Below, in pieces: positions 21,056 through 29,830 of a stretch of 64,000 nt of DNA; the first letter of the stretch is position 1, and each line of letters starts with the position of its first letter. A model generated the notes under the pieces. The model worked only from the letters and a program-made list of their open reading frames with translations. It was not told where the DNA came from and did not search any database. Location: NCBI RefSeq assembly GCF_001864895.1, contig NZ_MJGO01000023.1, forward strand, positions 103,651 through 167,650, given 5' to 3'. A program made the translations under genes and the position numbers. The DNA comes from Curtobacterium sp. MCBA15_009. GTDB taxonomy: Bacteria > Actinomycetota > Actinomycetes > Actinomycetales > Microbacteriaceae.

Positions 21056-22552
21056 ATGGTCCGACCGACGCTCTCCACCACCACTTCCTCCCCCGAGACC
21101 ACCGCCGCCGACGTCCTCGTCGTCGGGGTCCGCCCCGCTCCGTCGGGTGCCGCCGCCGACGCGACGGCCGGTGCGACCGTCGCGCCGAGCGCGCTCGGTG
21201 CCGTGGCGGCCCTCGCCGACCTCGACCTCGCCGCGATCGGCGTCACGGGCGCCAAGGACCAGCTCGTGCGCATCCCGGGCACCGGCGTCACGGCGTCGTC
21301 GATCGCGCTCGTCGGGCTCGGCTCGTCCGCCGACGCCGCAGCGGTCCGCGCAGCGGCCGGCAGCGCCGTCCGCCAGCTCCCGCACGCCGCCTCGATCGTC
21401 CTCGCGCTGCCGACCGACTCCGCGGAGCTCGTCGACGCCGCGCTCGAGGGCGCCGCGCTCGGCGCCTACGCCTTCACGCGTCACAAGGGCGCCGGCAGCA
21501 CCGGCCCGACCCGCGGTGAGCAGCGCATCGAGGTCGTGGCCCCCGCCGACGTCACCGACGCGACCGTGCGCCCGACCGTCGTCGGCGACGCCGCCGCCCT
21601 CGTCCGTGACCTCGTGAACACCGCCGCCGGCGACCTCGGTCCGTCCGACGTGGCCGACGTCGCCACCGGACTCGCCGACGGCCTGCCGCTTACCGTCGAG
21701 GTGCTCGACGAGCACGCGCTCGAGGAGCAGGGCTTCGGGGGCATCCTCGGCGTCGGCCGCGGCTCGGTCCGCCCGCCGCGGCTCGTGGTCGTCCGCTACG
21801 CACCGGAGTCGGCGACGAAGCACCTCGCCCTCGTCGGCAAGGGCATCACCTTCGACTCGGGCGGCCTCTCGCTCAAGCCGGCCGCGTCGATGCTCGGCAT
21901 GAAGACCGACATGACCGGTGCCGCGACCGTCCTGGCCGCCACCGTCGCCGCCGCCCGGCTCGGGCTCGACGTGCGCGTGACCGCCTGGCTCGCCCTCGCC
22001 GAGAACATGCCCTCGGGTTCGGCGACCCGCCCGGGCGACGTCCTGACGCTGAAGAACGGCAAGACCGTCGAGGTGACGAACACCGACGCCGAGGGCCGTC
22101 TCGTGCTCGGCGACGCGATGGCCGCTGCATCGCTCGAGCACCCCGACGCGATCGTCGACGTCGCCACGCTGACCGGCGCCCAGGTCGTCGCGCTCGGTGA
22201 GCGCACCACGGGCCTGATGGGCAGCGACGACCTGGTCGAGCGTGTCCGCGCGATCGCCGGCACCGTCGCGGAGCCGATCTGGCCGATGCCGCTGCCCGAG
22301 GAGATGGGGGCCCGACTCGGCAGCGAGATCGCCGACATGCTCAACGCCACCGTCGGCAACACGGCCGGTGGCATGCTGCTGGCCGGCGCGTTCCTGGAGC
22401 GCTTCGTCGGCGAGGGCATCCCGTGGGCGCACCTCGACATCGCCGGCCCGTCGGAGCACAAGGGCGGCGGCTACGGCTGGCTCGGCAAGGGTGCGACGGC
22501 CGTGATGGTCCGCACGCTCATCGCGCTCGCAGAAGACCTCCAGTCCGAGTAG
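21056..22552 (+). CDS. pepA: Leucyl aminopeptidase (M17 family)
   Basis: A cytosolic two-zinc exopeptidase that removes N-terminal Leu and other residues from peptides. The 498-residue chain has the variable N-terminal domain (about 1-180) and the catalytic M17 domain. Metal and active-site residues lie in GKGITFDSGGLSLKP (about 262-276), KTDMTGAATVL (about 283) and the family signature NTDAEGRLVL (about 341-350). The C-terminal TVGNTAGGMLLAGAFL and GWLGKGATAVMVRTL complete the fold. Length and motifs are normal. It is transcribed from a probable leaderless promoter and followed by a hairpin. Confidence 0.96.
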   Translation: MVRPTLSTTTSSPETTAADVLVVGVRPAPSGAAADATAGATVAPSALGAVAALADLDLAAIGVTGAKDQLVRIPGTGVTASSIALVGLGSSADAAAVRAAAGSAVRQLPHAASIVLALPTDSAELVDAALEGAALGAYAFTRHKGAGSTGPTRGEQRIEVVAPADVTDATVRPTVVGDAAALVRDLVNTAAGDLGPSDVADVATGLADGLPLTVEVLDEHALEEQGFGGILGVGRGSVRPPRLVVVRYAPESATKHLALVGKGITFDSGGLSLKPAASMLGMKTDMTGAATVLAATVAAARLGLDVRVTAWLALAENMPSGSATRPGDVLTLKNGKTVEVTNTDAEGRLVLGDAMAAASLEHPDAIVDVATLTGAQVVALGERTTGLMGSDDLVERVRAIAGTVAEPIWPMPLPEEMGARLGSEIADMLNATVGNTAGGMLLAGAFLERFVGEGIPWAHLDIAGPSEHKGGGYGWLGKGATAVMVRTLIALAEDLQSE

Positions 22553-22560
22553 TAGGTTTG

Positions 22561-22602
22561 GTACCGGTGGGCAGTGCGCGTCGCAGCGCCTCCCACCGGT
22601 AC
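22561..22602 (+). terminator. Hairpin after pepA
   Basis: GTACCGGTGGG (22561-22571) pairs perfectly with CCCACCGGTAC (22592-22602) around a 20-base loop, eight bases past the pepA stop. It separates pepA from the lipoamide dehydrogenase gene. Confidence 0.65.
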
Positions 22603-22706
22603 TGCACGGGACGGGACCGGAACCACGCGGTCCGACCGTCGGACGCCGCCACCGCGGTGTCCACGCGGGCCCGACCGGCCCGACACGCACGAGGGAGTTG
22701 CACCAG

Positions 22707-24080
22707 GTGACGGAACAGACTTACGACGTCGTGGTCCTCGGTGGCGGGAGCGGTGGGTACGCCGCAGCGCTGCGGGCCGCCGAGCTCGGCATGAGCGTCG
22801 CGCTCATCGAGGGCGACAAGCTCGGAGGGACGTGCCTGCACCGCGGCTGCATCCCCACCAAGGCGCTGCTGCACGCCGCCGAGATCGCCGACGGGACCCG
22901 TGACGCCGAGAAGTACGGCGTCATCGCCGAGTTCGCCGGCGTCGAGGTGCCGAAGGTCATCGAGTACCAGCAGGGCGTCATCAACTCGAAGTACAAGGGC
23001 CTGCAGGGCCTCATCAAGGCCCGCGGCATCACCGTCGTCGAGGGCTGGGGCCGCCTGACGTCGCAGAACACCGTCCAGGTGGGCGACCAGACCGTCACCG
23101 GCAAGAACGTCGTGCTCGCGACCGGCTCCTACTCGAAGTCCCTGCCGGGGCTCGAGATCGGCGGCCGCGTGATCACCTCCGACACCGCCCTCCGCATGGA
23201 CTACGTGCCGAACAAGGTCGTCATCCTGGGCGGCGGCGTCATCGGCGTCGAGTTCGCCAGCGTCTGGAAGTCCTTCGGCGCCGAGGTCACGATCGTCGAG
23301 GCGCTCCCGCACCTCGTGCCGGCCGAGGACGAGTCGATGTCGAAGCAGCTCGAGCGCGCGTTCCGCAAGCGCGGCATCGAGTTCTCGCTCGGTGTCCGGT
23401 TCCAGGGCGTCGAGCAGCACGAGAACGGCGTCGTCGTCACCCTCGAGGACGGCAAGACCTTCGACGGGGACGTCCTCCTCGTCGCGGTCGGTCGCGGCCC
23501 GGTCACGCAGAACGTCGGCTTCGAGGAGGTCGGCGTCGCCATGGACCGTGGCTTCGTCACCACGAACGAGCGCCTCGCGACCAACCTGCCGAACGTCTAC
23601 GCCGTCGGCGACATCGTCCCCGGCCTGCAGCTCGCGCACCGCGGCTTCCAGCAGGGCATGTTCGTCGCCGAGGAGATCGCCGGGCTCAACCCGGTGATCA
23701 TCGAGGACAAGAACATCCCGAAGGTCACGTACTCCGACCCCGAGGTCGCCTCGGTCGGCCTGTCGCAGTCGAAGGCCGAAGAGCAGTACGGCGCCGACAA
23801 GGTGGACTCGTACGAGTACAACCTCGCCGGCAACGGCAAGAGCCACATCATCGGCACCTCCGGTTCGGTGAAGGTCGTGCGTGTCGTCGACGGCCCGGTC
23901 GTCGGCGTCAGCATGATCGGCGCGCGCGTCGGCGAGCTGATCGGCGAGGCACAGCTCGCCGTGAACTGGGAGGCCCACCCGGAGGACGTCGCTCCCCTGG
24001 TGCACGCCCACCCCACCCAGAACGAAGCCCTCGGCGAGGCCTTCCTGCACCTCGCGGGCAAGCCGCTGCACGCCCTGTGA
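22707..24080 (+). CDS. lpdA: Dihydrolipoyl dehydrogenase
   Basis: The flavoprotein E3 of 2-oxoacid dehydrogenase complexes, reoxidising dihydrolipoyl groups with NAD+. The 457-residue product has the FAD-binding GGGSGGYAAALRA near the N-terminus, the redox disulphide in GGTCLHRGCIPTKA (about 39-52), the NAD-binding GGGVIGVEFASVW (about 175) and the C-terminal HAHPTQNEALGEAF with the catalytic His-Glu pair. The redox loop reads LHRG where LNVG is common, a known variant. GTG at 22707 is nine bases after GAGGGAG; the TTG three codons earlier directly abuts that site and is unlikely. The E2 gene follows 49 bases downstream. Confidence 0.95.
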   Translation: MTEQTYDVVVLGGGSGGYAAALRAAELGMSVALIEGDKLGGTCLHRGCIPTKALLHAAEIADGTRDAEKYGVIAEFAGVEVPKVIEYQQGVINSKYKGLQGLIKARGITVVEGWGRLTSQNTVQVGDQTVTGKNVVLATGSYSKSLPGLEIGGRVITSDTALRMDYVPNKVVILGGGVIGVEFASVWKSFGAEVTIVEALPHLVPAEDESMSKQLERAFRKRGIEFSLGVRFQGVEQHENGVVVTLEDGKTFDGDVLLVAVGRGPVTQNVGFEEVGVAMDRGFVTTNERLATNLPNVYAVGDIVPGLQLAHRGFQQGMFVAEEIAGLNPVIIEDKNIPKVTYSDPEVASVGLSQSKAEEQYGADKVDSYEYNLAGNGKSHIIGTSGSVKVVRVVDGPVVGVSMIGARVGELIGEAQLAVNWEAHPEDVAPLVHAHPTQNEALGEAFLHLAGKPLHAL

Positions 24081-24129
24081 ACACCATGACCACCACCACG
24101 AACCACCCCTGCGAAGAGGAGTCCACCCG

Positions 24130-25635
24130 ATGAGCGAATCCGTCAACCTCCCGGCGCTCGGCGAGAGCGTCACCGAGGGCACGGTGACCCGATGGCTGAA
24201 GAACGTCGGTGACCGGGTCGAGGTCGACGAGCCGCTGCTCGAGGTCTCGACCGACAAGGTCGACACCGAGATCCCGTCGCCGATCGCCGGCGTCATCGAG
24301 GAGATCCTCGTCCCCGAGGACGAGACCGTCGAGGTCGGTACCGCCCTCGTGAAGATCGGCGACGGCTCCGGCTCGTCCGACTCCGGTTCCTCCGACCAGG
24401 GTTCGTCCGACGCGGACTCGTCGAACGCCGCCGCTGCCGAGGCCGAGGAGCCCGAGGCCGAGCCGAGCACCGAGCAGGAGTCCGAGACCCCCGCCCCGGC
24501 GCCCGCCCAGCCCGAGCCCGCCCCGGCCGGTCAGACCCAGCCCGCAGCACCGCAGGCCCCGTCGGCACCACCCGCCGCCGCTCCCGTGCCGCAGGCCGCG
24601 CCCGTTCCGCCGCCCGCCGCCGTCCCGGCTCCGCCCGCCGCCGTGCCGGCTCCGGCCGCCGCGGCTCCCGCGGCCGGTGGCACCACCGCCGCCGCGGTGC
24701 CGAACCCGACGCAGGACGGCGCCGCCTCCGGCTACGTCACCCCGCTCGTCCGGAAGCTCGCCAACGAGCAGGGCGTCGACCTGTCCACCGTCACCGGTTC
24801 GGGTGTCGGCGGGCGTGTCCGCAAGGAGGACGTGCTCGCCGCCGCCGCGAAGGCCCCGGCCGCCGCCGGCTCGGCAGCACCCGCCGCCGCCTCCGGTCCG
24901 TTCGTCGCCGAGGTGTCGCCGCTGCGCGGCACCCGCGAGAAGATGACGCGCCTGCGCAAGGTCGTCGCCGAGCGTGCCGTGCAGTCGATGACGTCGACCG
25001 CGCAGCTCACCAGCGTCGTCGAGGTGGACGTCACCAAGGTGGCCCAGTTCCGCGACGCCAACAAGGCCGAGTTCCTCGAGAAGACCGGTTCGAAGCTCTC
25101 CTTCATGCCGTTCTTCGCCCTGGCGGCCTCCGAGGCGCTCAAGGCCCACCCGAAGATCAACTCGACCGTGGACGGCGACGAGATCGTCTACCCGGAGACC
25201 GAGAACGTCTCGATCGCGGTGGACACCGAGCGCGGCCTGCTCACCCCGGTGATCAAGGACGCCGCGTCGCTCGACCTCGCACAGTTCTCGAAGTCGATCG
25301 CGGACCTGGCCGAGCGTACCCGCAACAACCAGCTCAAGCCCGACGAGCTCGCCGGCGGCACGTTCACGCTGACCAACACCGGTTCGCGTGGCGCGCTGTT
25401 CGACACGCCCGTCGTGTTCCTGCCGCAGTCGGCGATCCTCGGCACGGGCATCGTGACGAAGCGTCCGGCGGTCGTGAAGGTGGACGGCCAGGAGGCCATC
25501 GCCATCCGGTCGTTCGTCTACCTCGCGCTGTCGTACGACCACCGCATCATCGACGGGGCGGACGCGTCGCGCTACCTCGTCGCGGTGAAGAACCGTCTGG
25601 AAGCGGGCAACTTCGCCCCCAACCTCGGGTACTGA
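24130..25635 (+). CDS. sucB: 2-oxoglutarate dehydrogenase E2 (dihydrolipoyl succinyltransferase)
   Basis: The acyltransferase core of a 2-oxoacid dehydrogenase complex. The 501-residue product has one lipoyl domain (about 1-76) with the lipoylated lysine in EVSTDKVDTEIPS. A very long Ser/Asp-rich and then Ala/Pro-rich linker follows (about 80-195), then the peripheral subunit-binding domain (about 200-238, ending GSGVGGRVRKEDVLAAA). The catalytic domain ends with the active-site motif SYDHRIIDGADASRYL. TKVDTEIPSP is typical of the succinyl-transferring type, but a pyruvate-specific role cannot be excluded from sequence. AGAGGAG precedes the ATG. It is the second gene after lpdA. Confidence 0.9.
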   Translation: MSESVNLPALGESVTEGTVTRWLKNVGDRVEVDEPLLEVSTDKVDTEIPSPIAGVIEEILVPEDETVEVGTALVKIGDGSGSSDSGSSDQGSSDADSSNAAAAEAEEPEAEPSTEQESETPAPAPAQPEPAPAGQTQPAAPQAPSAPPAAAPVPQAAPVPPPAAVPAPPAAVPAPAAAAPAAGGTTAAAVPNPTQDGAASGYVTPLVRKLANEQGVDLSTVTGSGVGGRVRKEDVLAAAAKAPAAAGSAAPAAASGPFVAEVSPLRGTREKMTRLRKVVAERAVQSMTSTAQLTSVVEVDVTKVAQFRDANKAEFLEKTGSKLSFMPFFALAASEALKAHPKINSTVDGDEIVYPETENVSIAVDTERGLLTPVIKDAASLDLAQFSKSIADLAERTRNNQLKPDELAGGTFTLTNTGSRGALFDTPVVFLPQSAILGTGIVTKRPAVVKVDGQEAIAIRSFVYLALSYDHRIIDGADASRYLVAVKNRLEAGNFAPNLGY

Positions 25636-25652
25636 CCCGCACCACCGCCGAC

Positions 25653-25682
25653 GGCCCCGGTCCCCTTCGTGGGACCGGGGCC
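25653..25682 (+). terminator. Terminator of the lpdA-sucB operon
   Basis: A 12-bp perfect stem, GGCCCCGGTCCC with GGGACCGGGGCC, closes the loop CTTCGT 17 bases past the sucB stop codon. Confidence 0.88.
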
Positions 25683-25685
25683 ATC

Positions 25686-25747
25686 GTCGTCCACGGGCGC
25701 TCGTCGTCCACGAGCGCTCGTCGTCCACGAGCGCTCGTCGTTCACGG
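25686..25747. repeat. 17-bp tandem repeat, about 3.5 units
   Basis: Units of GTCGTCCACGAGCGCTC begin at 25686, 25703 and 25720, with a partial fourth at 25737. The second and third are identical and the first has one change. The array lies between the sucB terminator and the stop codon (25742-25744) of the pseudokinase-like gene, touching its last codon. Confidence 0.85.
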
Positions 25748-26557
25748 GGCGAGCAGGACGCCGGCGACGACGCTGCCGACGACGACGACGGCCACGATCA
25801 GGAGGCGCCGCAGCGGCACCCGGCGGTCGCCGATCGGCAGCCCGTGCTCGACGGCGTCCTGCAGGCGGGCGAACGGTGTCGGCGGGGTCGGAGCCGGGGC
25901 GGGTGCCGCGAAGACCAGGTCGGCCGGAGCCGGGTCCCAGCGGAAGGGCCGCGGGGCGGCGCTCGCGCGGACCGCGTCGAGCGCGGCGACCGCCGCGCGT
26001 CGGTCGCCGTCGACGGCTGCCTCGAGTGCAGGATCGACGATCGCGCGAGCGGGATCGGCGGGGTCGACACGGTCCCACACCGTGCGGGCGGCCAGGGCGG
26101 CGGTGCGTGCGGCGTCGGAGGTCGCCGGGGAGGGTCGGGCCGTCGCGCCCGGTCCGGTCGGTGTCGCGCCGGGCGGGTGGTCGCACAGGACCACCGCGCC
26201 GGCGTCGTCCACCACGACGTCGTCGGCTGCGGCGGTGCCGAGCAGCACGGTGCCGTCACGTGCAGCGAGGACCACCGCGAGCAGCGGCACGCTCAGGGTC
26301 ACCGCGACGCCGGTGGTCAGGGTACCGATCCGGTCGAGCGCCGGTGCCAGGGGTGTCCCACCCGGACGGACGAGGTCGACCACGAGGTCACCCCCGGCCG
26401 TGCGGGCGACGGCGTGGACGGCGACGAGGTGCCGGTCGACGGTGGCGCTGCGGTCGAGCACCCAGGCCCACGCGTCGCCGCCGTCCGGCGGTGCGGACCA
26501 GCGTTCGGCGAGGTCCGGCTCGCACCGGCCACCGGGGTGGGCTGGAGTCGTGTGCAC
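25742..26557 (-). CDS. Protein kinase-like protein with degenerate catalytic loop, C-terminal membrane anchor
   Basis: I do not recognise a named family with certainty. From the GTG at 26557 the product has about 271 residues; the frame stays open to 26692, but that would overlap the divergent DUF4191 start. The central part, with TLTTGVAVTLSVPLLAVVLA (about 85-105) and then TAAADDVVVDDAGAVVLCDH, has the spacing of a Ser/Thr kinase from helix E through the catalytic loop to the DFG position, but lacks the HRD/HGD aspartate and the lysine. An Ala/Pro-rich stretch leads to a single C-terminal helix, RRLLIVAVVVVGSVVAGVLL, preceded by arginines. This suggests a membrane-tethered pseudokinase, which is an inference. 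Confidence 0.5.
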   Translation of the reverse strand: MHTTPAHPGGRCEPDLAERWSAPPDGGDAWAWVLDRSATVDRHLVAVHAVARTAGGDLVVDLVRPGGTPLAPALDRIGTLTTGVAVTLSVPLLAVVLAARDGTVLLGTAAADDVVVDDAGAVVLCDHPPGATPTGPGATARPSPATSDAARTAALAARTVWDRVDPADPARAIVDPALEAAVDGDRRAAVAALDAVRASAAPRPFRWDPAPADLVFAAPAPAPTPPTPFARLQDAVEHGLPIGDRRVPLRRLLIVAVVVVGSVVAGVLLAP

Positions 26558-26673
26558 GGTGACCAGCGTGGCGGAGCGGAGCCGGGCCTCCTGGCCGTCC
26601 CCGTCAGCCTGTGGAGAGCGCGCGTTCGCCCACAGCCGGACCGTGTGCGGTCCGCGCCGGGCGGCGCAGGCCG

Positions 26674-26679
26674 TATCCT
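26674..26679 (+). promoter_or_regulatory. -10 box TATCCT, leaderless promoter of the DUF4191 gene
   Basis: TATCCT lies six bases (GTCTGC) before the ATG at 26686. Confidence 0.6.
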
Positions 26680-26685
26680 GTCTGC

Positions 26686-27399
26686 ATGGCACGCAGCACT
26701 TCCACGGACAAGAAGGCGAAGGAGCCGGGGCGTCTCAAGCAGATGTACCAGGTCTTCCAGATGACCCGTCGGGCGGACCCGAAGTCGGTGTGGTGGTTCG
26801 CGCTCGCCTTCGTCGGGCCGGTCGTCCTCGGCGTGCTGCTCGCACTGCTGCTGCCGGGGCAGAACTGGCTCGCGGTCGTCCTCTGGATCGTCGCCGGCGT
26901 GATGCTCGGCATCCTGCTGTTCCTGATCGTGCTGAGCCGTCTGGCCGAGCGCGCCGCCTACCGGCAGATCGAGGGGCAGCCCGGTGCCGTCGGTGCCGTG
27001 CTGACGAACTCGCTCCGCCGCCAGTGGCGTTCGAGCGAGATGCCCGTCGCCGTCCACGGCCGCTCGCAGTCGGCGGTCTACCGCGCCGTGGGGCGCCCCG
27101 GTGTCGTCCTGATCACCGAGGGACAGCGCGGCAACCTGACGCGCCAGCTCGGCGAGGAGCGCCGCAAGGTCCAGCGCATCGTGCCGAACGTCCCGGTGCA
27201 CGTCGTCCACGTGGACGACGGTGACGACGCCGTGACCCTGCACAAGCTCCCCCGCGCGATGAACAAGTTCAAGAGCTCGCTGAACCGCAACGAGGTCCTC
27301 GCGGTCGCGAACCGCCTCGACTCCCTGACGCAGAGCCCGGCGTCGGCGATCCCGAAGGGCATGGACCCGATGCGTGCGCGCGCCGGGCGTCCGCGCTGA
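26686..27399 (+). CDS. DUF4191 domain-containing membrane protein
   Basis: A 237-residue protein of the DUF4191 family, conserved beside glnA and the lipoyl genes in many actinomycetes, function unknown. The opening is basic (ARSTSTDKKAKEPGRLKQMYQVFQMTR in outline), followed by two transmembrane helices (about 37-58 and 62-85). A cytoplasmic domain contains AAYRQIEGQPGAVGAVL, GRPGVVLITEG and a conserved HKLPRAMNK before the tail. The ATG at 26686 matches the family start and the leaderless promoter spacing. A strong terminator follows. Confidence 0.9.
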   Translation: MARSTSTDKKAKEPGRLKQMYQVFQMTRRADPKSVWWFALAFVGPVVLGVLLALLLPGQNWLAVVLWIVAGVMLGILLFLIVLSRLAERAAYRQIEGQPGAVGAVLTNSLRRQWRSSEMPVAVHGRSQSAVYRAVGRPGVVLITEGQRGNLTRQLGEERRKVQRIVPNVPVHVVHVDDGDDAVTLHKLPRAMNKFKSSLNRNEVLAVANRLDSLTQSPASAIPKGMDPMRARAGRPR

Positions 27400-27416
27400 T
27401 CGGCAGACCGCTCGAC

Positions 27417-27452
27417 GGAACGCCCCCGACCGTGCCAGGTCGGGGGCGTTCC
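27417..27452. terminator. Terminator between the DUF4191 and RDD genes
   Basis: A 15-bp perfect stem (27417-27431 with 27438-27452) closes the loop GTGCCA. It lies between converging genes and can serve both. Confidence 0.88.
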
Positions 27453-27521
27453 GTGTGTCCGGGGTGGGAAGACACCGTGTCCGGGTTCGGACGGGCGCCC
27501 GTACCGACCAGCGGCCGGGGC

Positions 27522-27977
27522 TCAGCGGCGGACGAGCACCGTGCCGGCGATCCGGTCGTGGGCGCCGCGGCTGTCGCGGTCGATGATGAGCGGCGGCACG
27601 ATGAGGCAGAGCAGCACCGTCCGGAGGACCGGACGCCACACGCCGATGTACCCGCCACGCATCGGCACCAGCCGGAGCCCGACGCAGATGTGGCCGAACG
27701 AGCCGGACAGCAGGCAGATGAAGAGCACCTGGAGCCCGGCGAAGATGGCGATCTGCACCCAGGAGTGCGCGATGTCCGCCGTGCCCTGCACCGGCGACCA
27801 GACCCCGGTCACGTAGGCGACGAGGTCGGCCAGCGCGCCGTCGATGACGAGCGCGACGAGCCGTCGCCCGATCCGGCCGACGCTCCGCGGCCCGTCCTCG
27901 GGCAGACCGAGGTCCTTCCCCGGCCACCCGTCCGGGTGCTCGGAGGACGCGGACGGGCTGGGGGTGTTGCGGGCCAT
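27522..27977 (-). CDS. RDD family membrane protein
   Basis: A 151-residue RDD-domain protein with three hydrophobic segments. The Arg of the first helix occurs in SVGRIGRRLVALVIDGALAD, where the signature Asp is also visible. A second Asp-bearing segment is near the end, PPLIIDRDSRGAHDRIAGT. The polar N-terminal 40 residues are Pro/Ser-rich. The RDD family is linked to transport or ion homeostasis in some bacteria, but there is no evidence for that here. The ATG at 27977 lies six bases after a TACGCT box. The next gene rightwards is glnA, divergent. Confidence 0.85.
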   Translation of the reverse strand: MARNTPSPSASSEHPDGWPGKDLGLPEDGPRSVGRIGRRLVALVIDGALADLVAYVTGVWSPVQGTADIAHSWVQIAIFAGLQVLFICLLSGSFGHICVGLRLVPMRGGYIGVWRPVLRTVLLCLIVPPLIIDRDSRGAHDRIAGTVLVRR

Positions 27978-27983
27978 CACACC

Positions 27984-27989
27984 AGCGTA
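27984..27989 (-). promoter_or_regulatory. -10 box TACGCT, leaderless promoter of the RDD gene
   Basis: TACGCT is followed by GGTGTG and the ATG at 27977, a six-base spacing. Confidence 0.55.
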
Positions 27990-28045
27990 AGCGACGGCGG
28001 GGACCGGCAGCCCCGGAGGGGACGGGCTCCGGCGTCGGCCTGGGC

Positions 28046-28061
28046 GTAACACGCCGGAAAC
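28046..28061 (+). promoter_or_regulatory. Candidate GlnR-type operator upstream of glnA
   Basis: GTAAC, six bases, then GAAAC: this matches the GTnAC-n6-GAAAC pattern bound by GlnR, the actinobacterial nitrogen regulator. It sits 48 bases upstream of the -10 box of glnA, as an activator or repressor site would. The match is by eye; no glnR gene is in the window. Confidence 0.55.
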
Positions 28062-28093
28062 AATCCAGTCATGTCCGGGAAACCCCGTGTCAA

Positions 28094-28099
28094 TAGCCT
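28094..28099 (+). promoter_or_regulatory. -10 box TAGCCT of glnA
   Basis: TAGCCT 65 bases before the ATG of glnA, giving an untranslated leader of about 50 bases with GGAG just before the start. Unlike many genes here, this one is therefore not leaderless. Confidence 0.5.
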
Positions 28100-28158
28100 C
28101 GTCGGAGGTGCCCTGACCGGTACCTCCGACATCACCCAACCCATTGGAGATCGGCCCC

Positions 28159-29583
28159 ATGTTCAGCGATTCCTCCGAGGTCCTGGCCTTCATCAAGGAC
28201 ACCGACGTCAAGTTCCTCGACATCCGCTTCACGGACCTGCCCGGTGTGCAGCAGCACTTCAACATCCCGGCATCGACCGTCGACGAGGACTTCTTCTCGG
28301 TTGGTCAGCTGTTCGACGGCTCCTCGATCCGTGGCTTCGCGTCGATCCACGAGTCCGACATGCAGCTGATCCCCGATGTCACGACGGCGTACATCGACCA
28401 GTTCCGCGCCGAGCGCACGCTCATCATGGTGTTCGACATCTACAACCCCCGCAACGGCGAGATCTACGGCCGCGACCCGCGCCAGGTCGCGAAGAAGGCC
28501 GAGAAGTACCTCGCGTCGACGGGCATCGCGGACACCGCGTTCTTCGCCCCCGAGGCCGAGTTCTACATCTTCGACGACGTCCGCTACTCGGTCACGCAGA
28601 ACGAGTCCTTCTACGCCGTCGACTCGGAAGAGGGCGCGTGGAACACCGGTCGTGACGAAGAGGGCGGCAACCTCGCCAACAAGACCCCGTACAAGGGCGG
28701 CTACTTCCCCGTCTCGCCGGTCGACAAGACCGCCGACCTGCGCGACGACATCACGCTCAAGCTGATCGAGGCCGGCTTCACCCTCGAGCGCTCGCACCAC
28801 GAGGTGGGCACCGGCGGCCAGCAGGAGATCAACTACAAGTTCGACACGATGGTCCACGCCGCGGACGACATCCTGAAGTTCAAGTACATCGTCAAGAACA
28901 CCGCGGACCAGTGGGGCAAGGTCGCCACGTTCATGCCGAAGCCGCTGTTCGGTGACAACGGTTCGGGCATGCACACCCACCAGTCCCTGTGGAACGACGG
29001 CAAGCCGCTCTTCTATGACGAGAACGGCTACGGCGGCCTGTCGGACGTCGCCCGCTGGTACATCGGCGGCATCCTCAAGCACGCCTCGGCGCTGCTCGCC
29101 TTCACGAACCCGTCGATCAACTCGTACCACCGCCTGGTCAAGGGCTTCGAGGCACCGGTCAACCTGGTCTACTCGGCCGGCAACCGCTCCGCCGCGATCC
29201 GCATCCCGATCACCGGCACCAACCCGAAGGCGAAGCGCATCGAGTTCCGCGCCCCCGACGCCTCGGGCAACCCGTACCTCGCGTTCGCCGCGCAGCTGAT
29301 GGCGGGCCTCGACGGCATCCAGAACCGCATCGAGCCGCACGAGCCGGTCGACAAGGACCTCTACGAGCTCCCGCCGGAGGAGGCCAAGGGCATCCCCCAG
29401 GTCCCCGGCTCGCTCGACGAGGCCCTCGAGGCCCTCGAGGCGGACCACGAGTTCCTCACGAAGGGCAACGTCTTCACCGAGGACCTCATCCAGACCTGGA
29501 TCGACTACAAGCGCGAGAACGAGATCCTCCCGCTGGCCCAGCGCCCGCACCCGTTCGAGTACGAGCTGTACTTCGGCGTCTGA
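28159..29583 (+). CDS. glnA: Type I glutamine synthetase GlnA
   Basis: The main ammonia-assimilating enzyme, making glutamine from glutamate, ammonia and ATP; a dodecamer. The 474-residue product has the type I-beta features: the N-terminal FDGSSIRGF loop, the [12 protein letters not shown]/metal region (about 270), NRSAAIRIP (about 340) and the adenylylation site [11 protein letters not shown], with the tyrosine near 401. The 25-residue insertion typical of I-beta enzymes is also present, so the protein should be controlled by GlnE (35741-38689). The ATG at 28159 follows GGAG at proper spacing. A GlnR-type site lies upstream and a strong terminator downstream. Confidence 0.97.
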   Translation: MFSDSSEVLAFIKDTDVKFLDIRFTDLPGVQQHFNIPASTVDEDFFSVGQLFDGSSIRGFASIHESDMQLIPDVTTAYIDQFRAERTLIMVFDIYNPRNGEIYGRDPRQVAKKAEKYLASTGIADTAFFAPEAEFYIFDDVRYSVTQNESFYAVDSEEGAWNTGRDEEGGNLANKTPYKGGYFPVSPVDKTADLRDDITLKLIEAGFTLERSHHEVGTGGQQEINYKFDTMVHAADDILKFKYIVKNTADQWGKVATFMPKPLFGDNGSGMHTHQSLWNDGKPLFYDENGYGGLSDVARWYIGGILKHASALLAFTNPSINSYHRLVKGFEAPVNLVYSAGNRSAAIRIPITGTNPKAKRIEFRAPDASGNPYLAFAAQLMAGLDGIQNRIEPHEPVDKDLYELPPEEAKGIPQVPGSLDEALEALEADHEFLTKGNVFTEDLIQTWIDYKRENEILPLAQRPHPFEYELYFGV

Positions 29584-29602
29584 TCCACGCCTGCCCGCTG
29601 GC

Positions 29603-29638
29603 GAAGGCCCCGCACCGGTTCTCCGGTGCGGGGCCTTC
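29603..29638 (+). terminator. Terminator of glnA
   Basis: A 16-bp perfect stem (29603-29618 with 29623-29638) closes the tetraloop TTCT, 20 bases past the stop codon. Confidence 0.9.
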
Positions 29639-29643
29639 CGCTG

Positions 29644-29722
29644 TGCTGGGCCGGGCCGGGCGTGCCGGGTGTGCCGGGTGTGCGGGTGTGCCGGGGGTGC
29701 CGGATGTGCTGAGTGTGCTCGG
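29644..29722. repeat. Degenerate GTGCCGG tandem repeats
   Basis: About eight imperfect units of the type GTGCCGGGT, 8-11 bases each, follow the glnA terminator. The region up to 30294 (711 bases between the converging glnA and UDP-glucose dehydrogenase genes) has no credible gene; it holds this array and repeat copies A and B. Confidence 0.7.
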
Positions 29723-29754
29723 CCGCGCGCTCGGGCACGGCATCGCAGCGCGGT

Positions 29755-29830
29755 TCTTCCCATCCCCCGTGCTGGATGGAACAGGATCGCGCGTCGGAGG
29801 CCAGAACGTCGGGCCTCCGACGCGCCGGAC
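29755..29830. repeat. Palindromic element, copy A (short)
   Basis: It begins TTCCCATC...GGATGGAAC, like copies B and C, and continues into a 13-bp perfect stem (29790-29802 with 29812-29824), CGCGTCGGAGGCC/GGCCTCCGACGCG. The downstream 19-bp repeat units of the other copies are missing, so this looks truncated. Confidence 0.7.

Noticed and set aside
22561..22602. A riboswitch upstream of lpdA
   Set aside because: The paired segment is a plain hairpin just past the pepA stop, with no conserved riboswitch core that I recognise.
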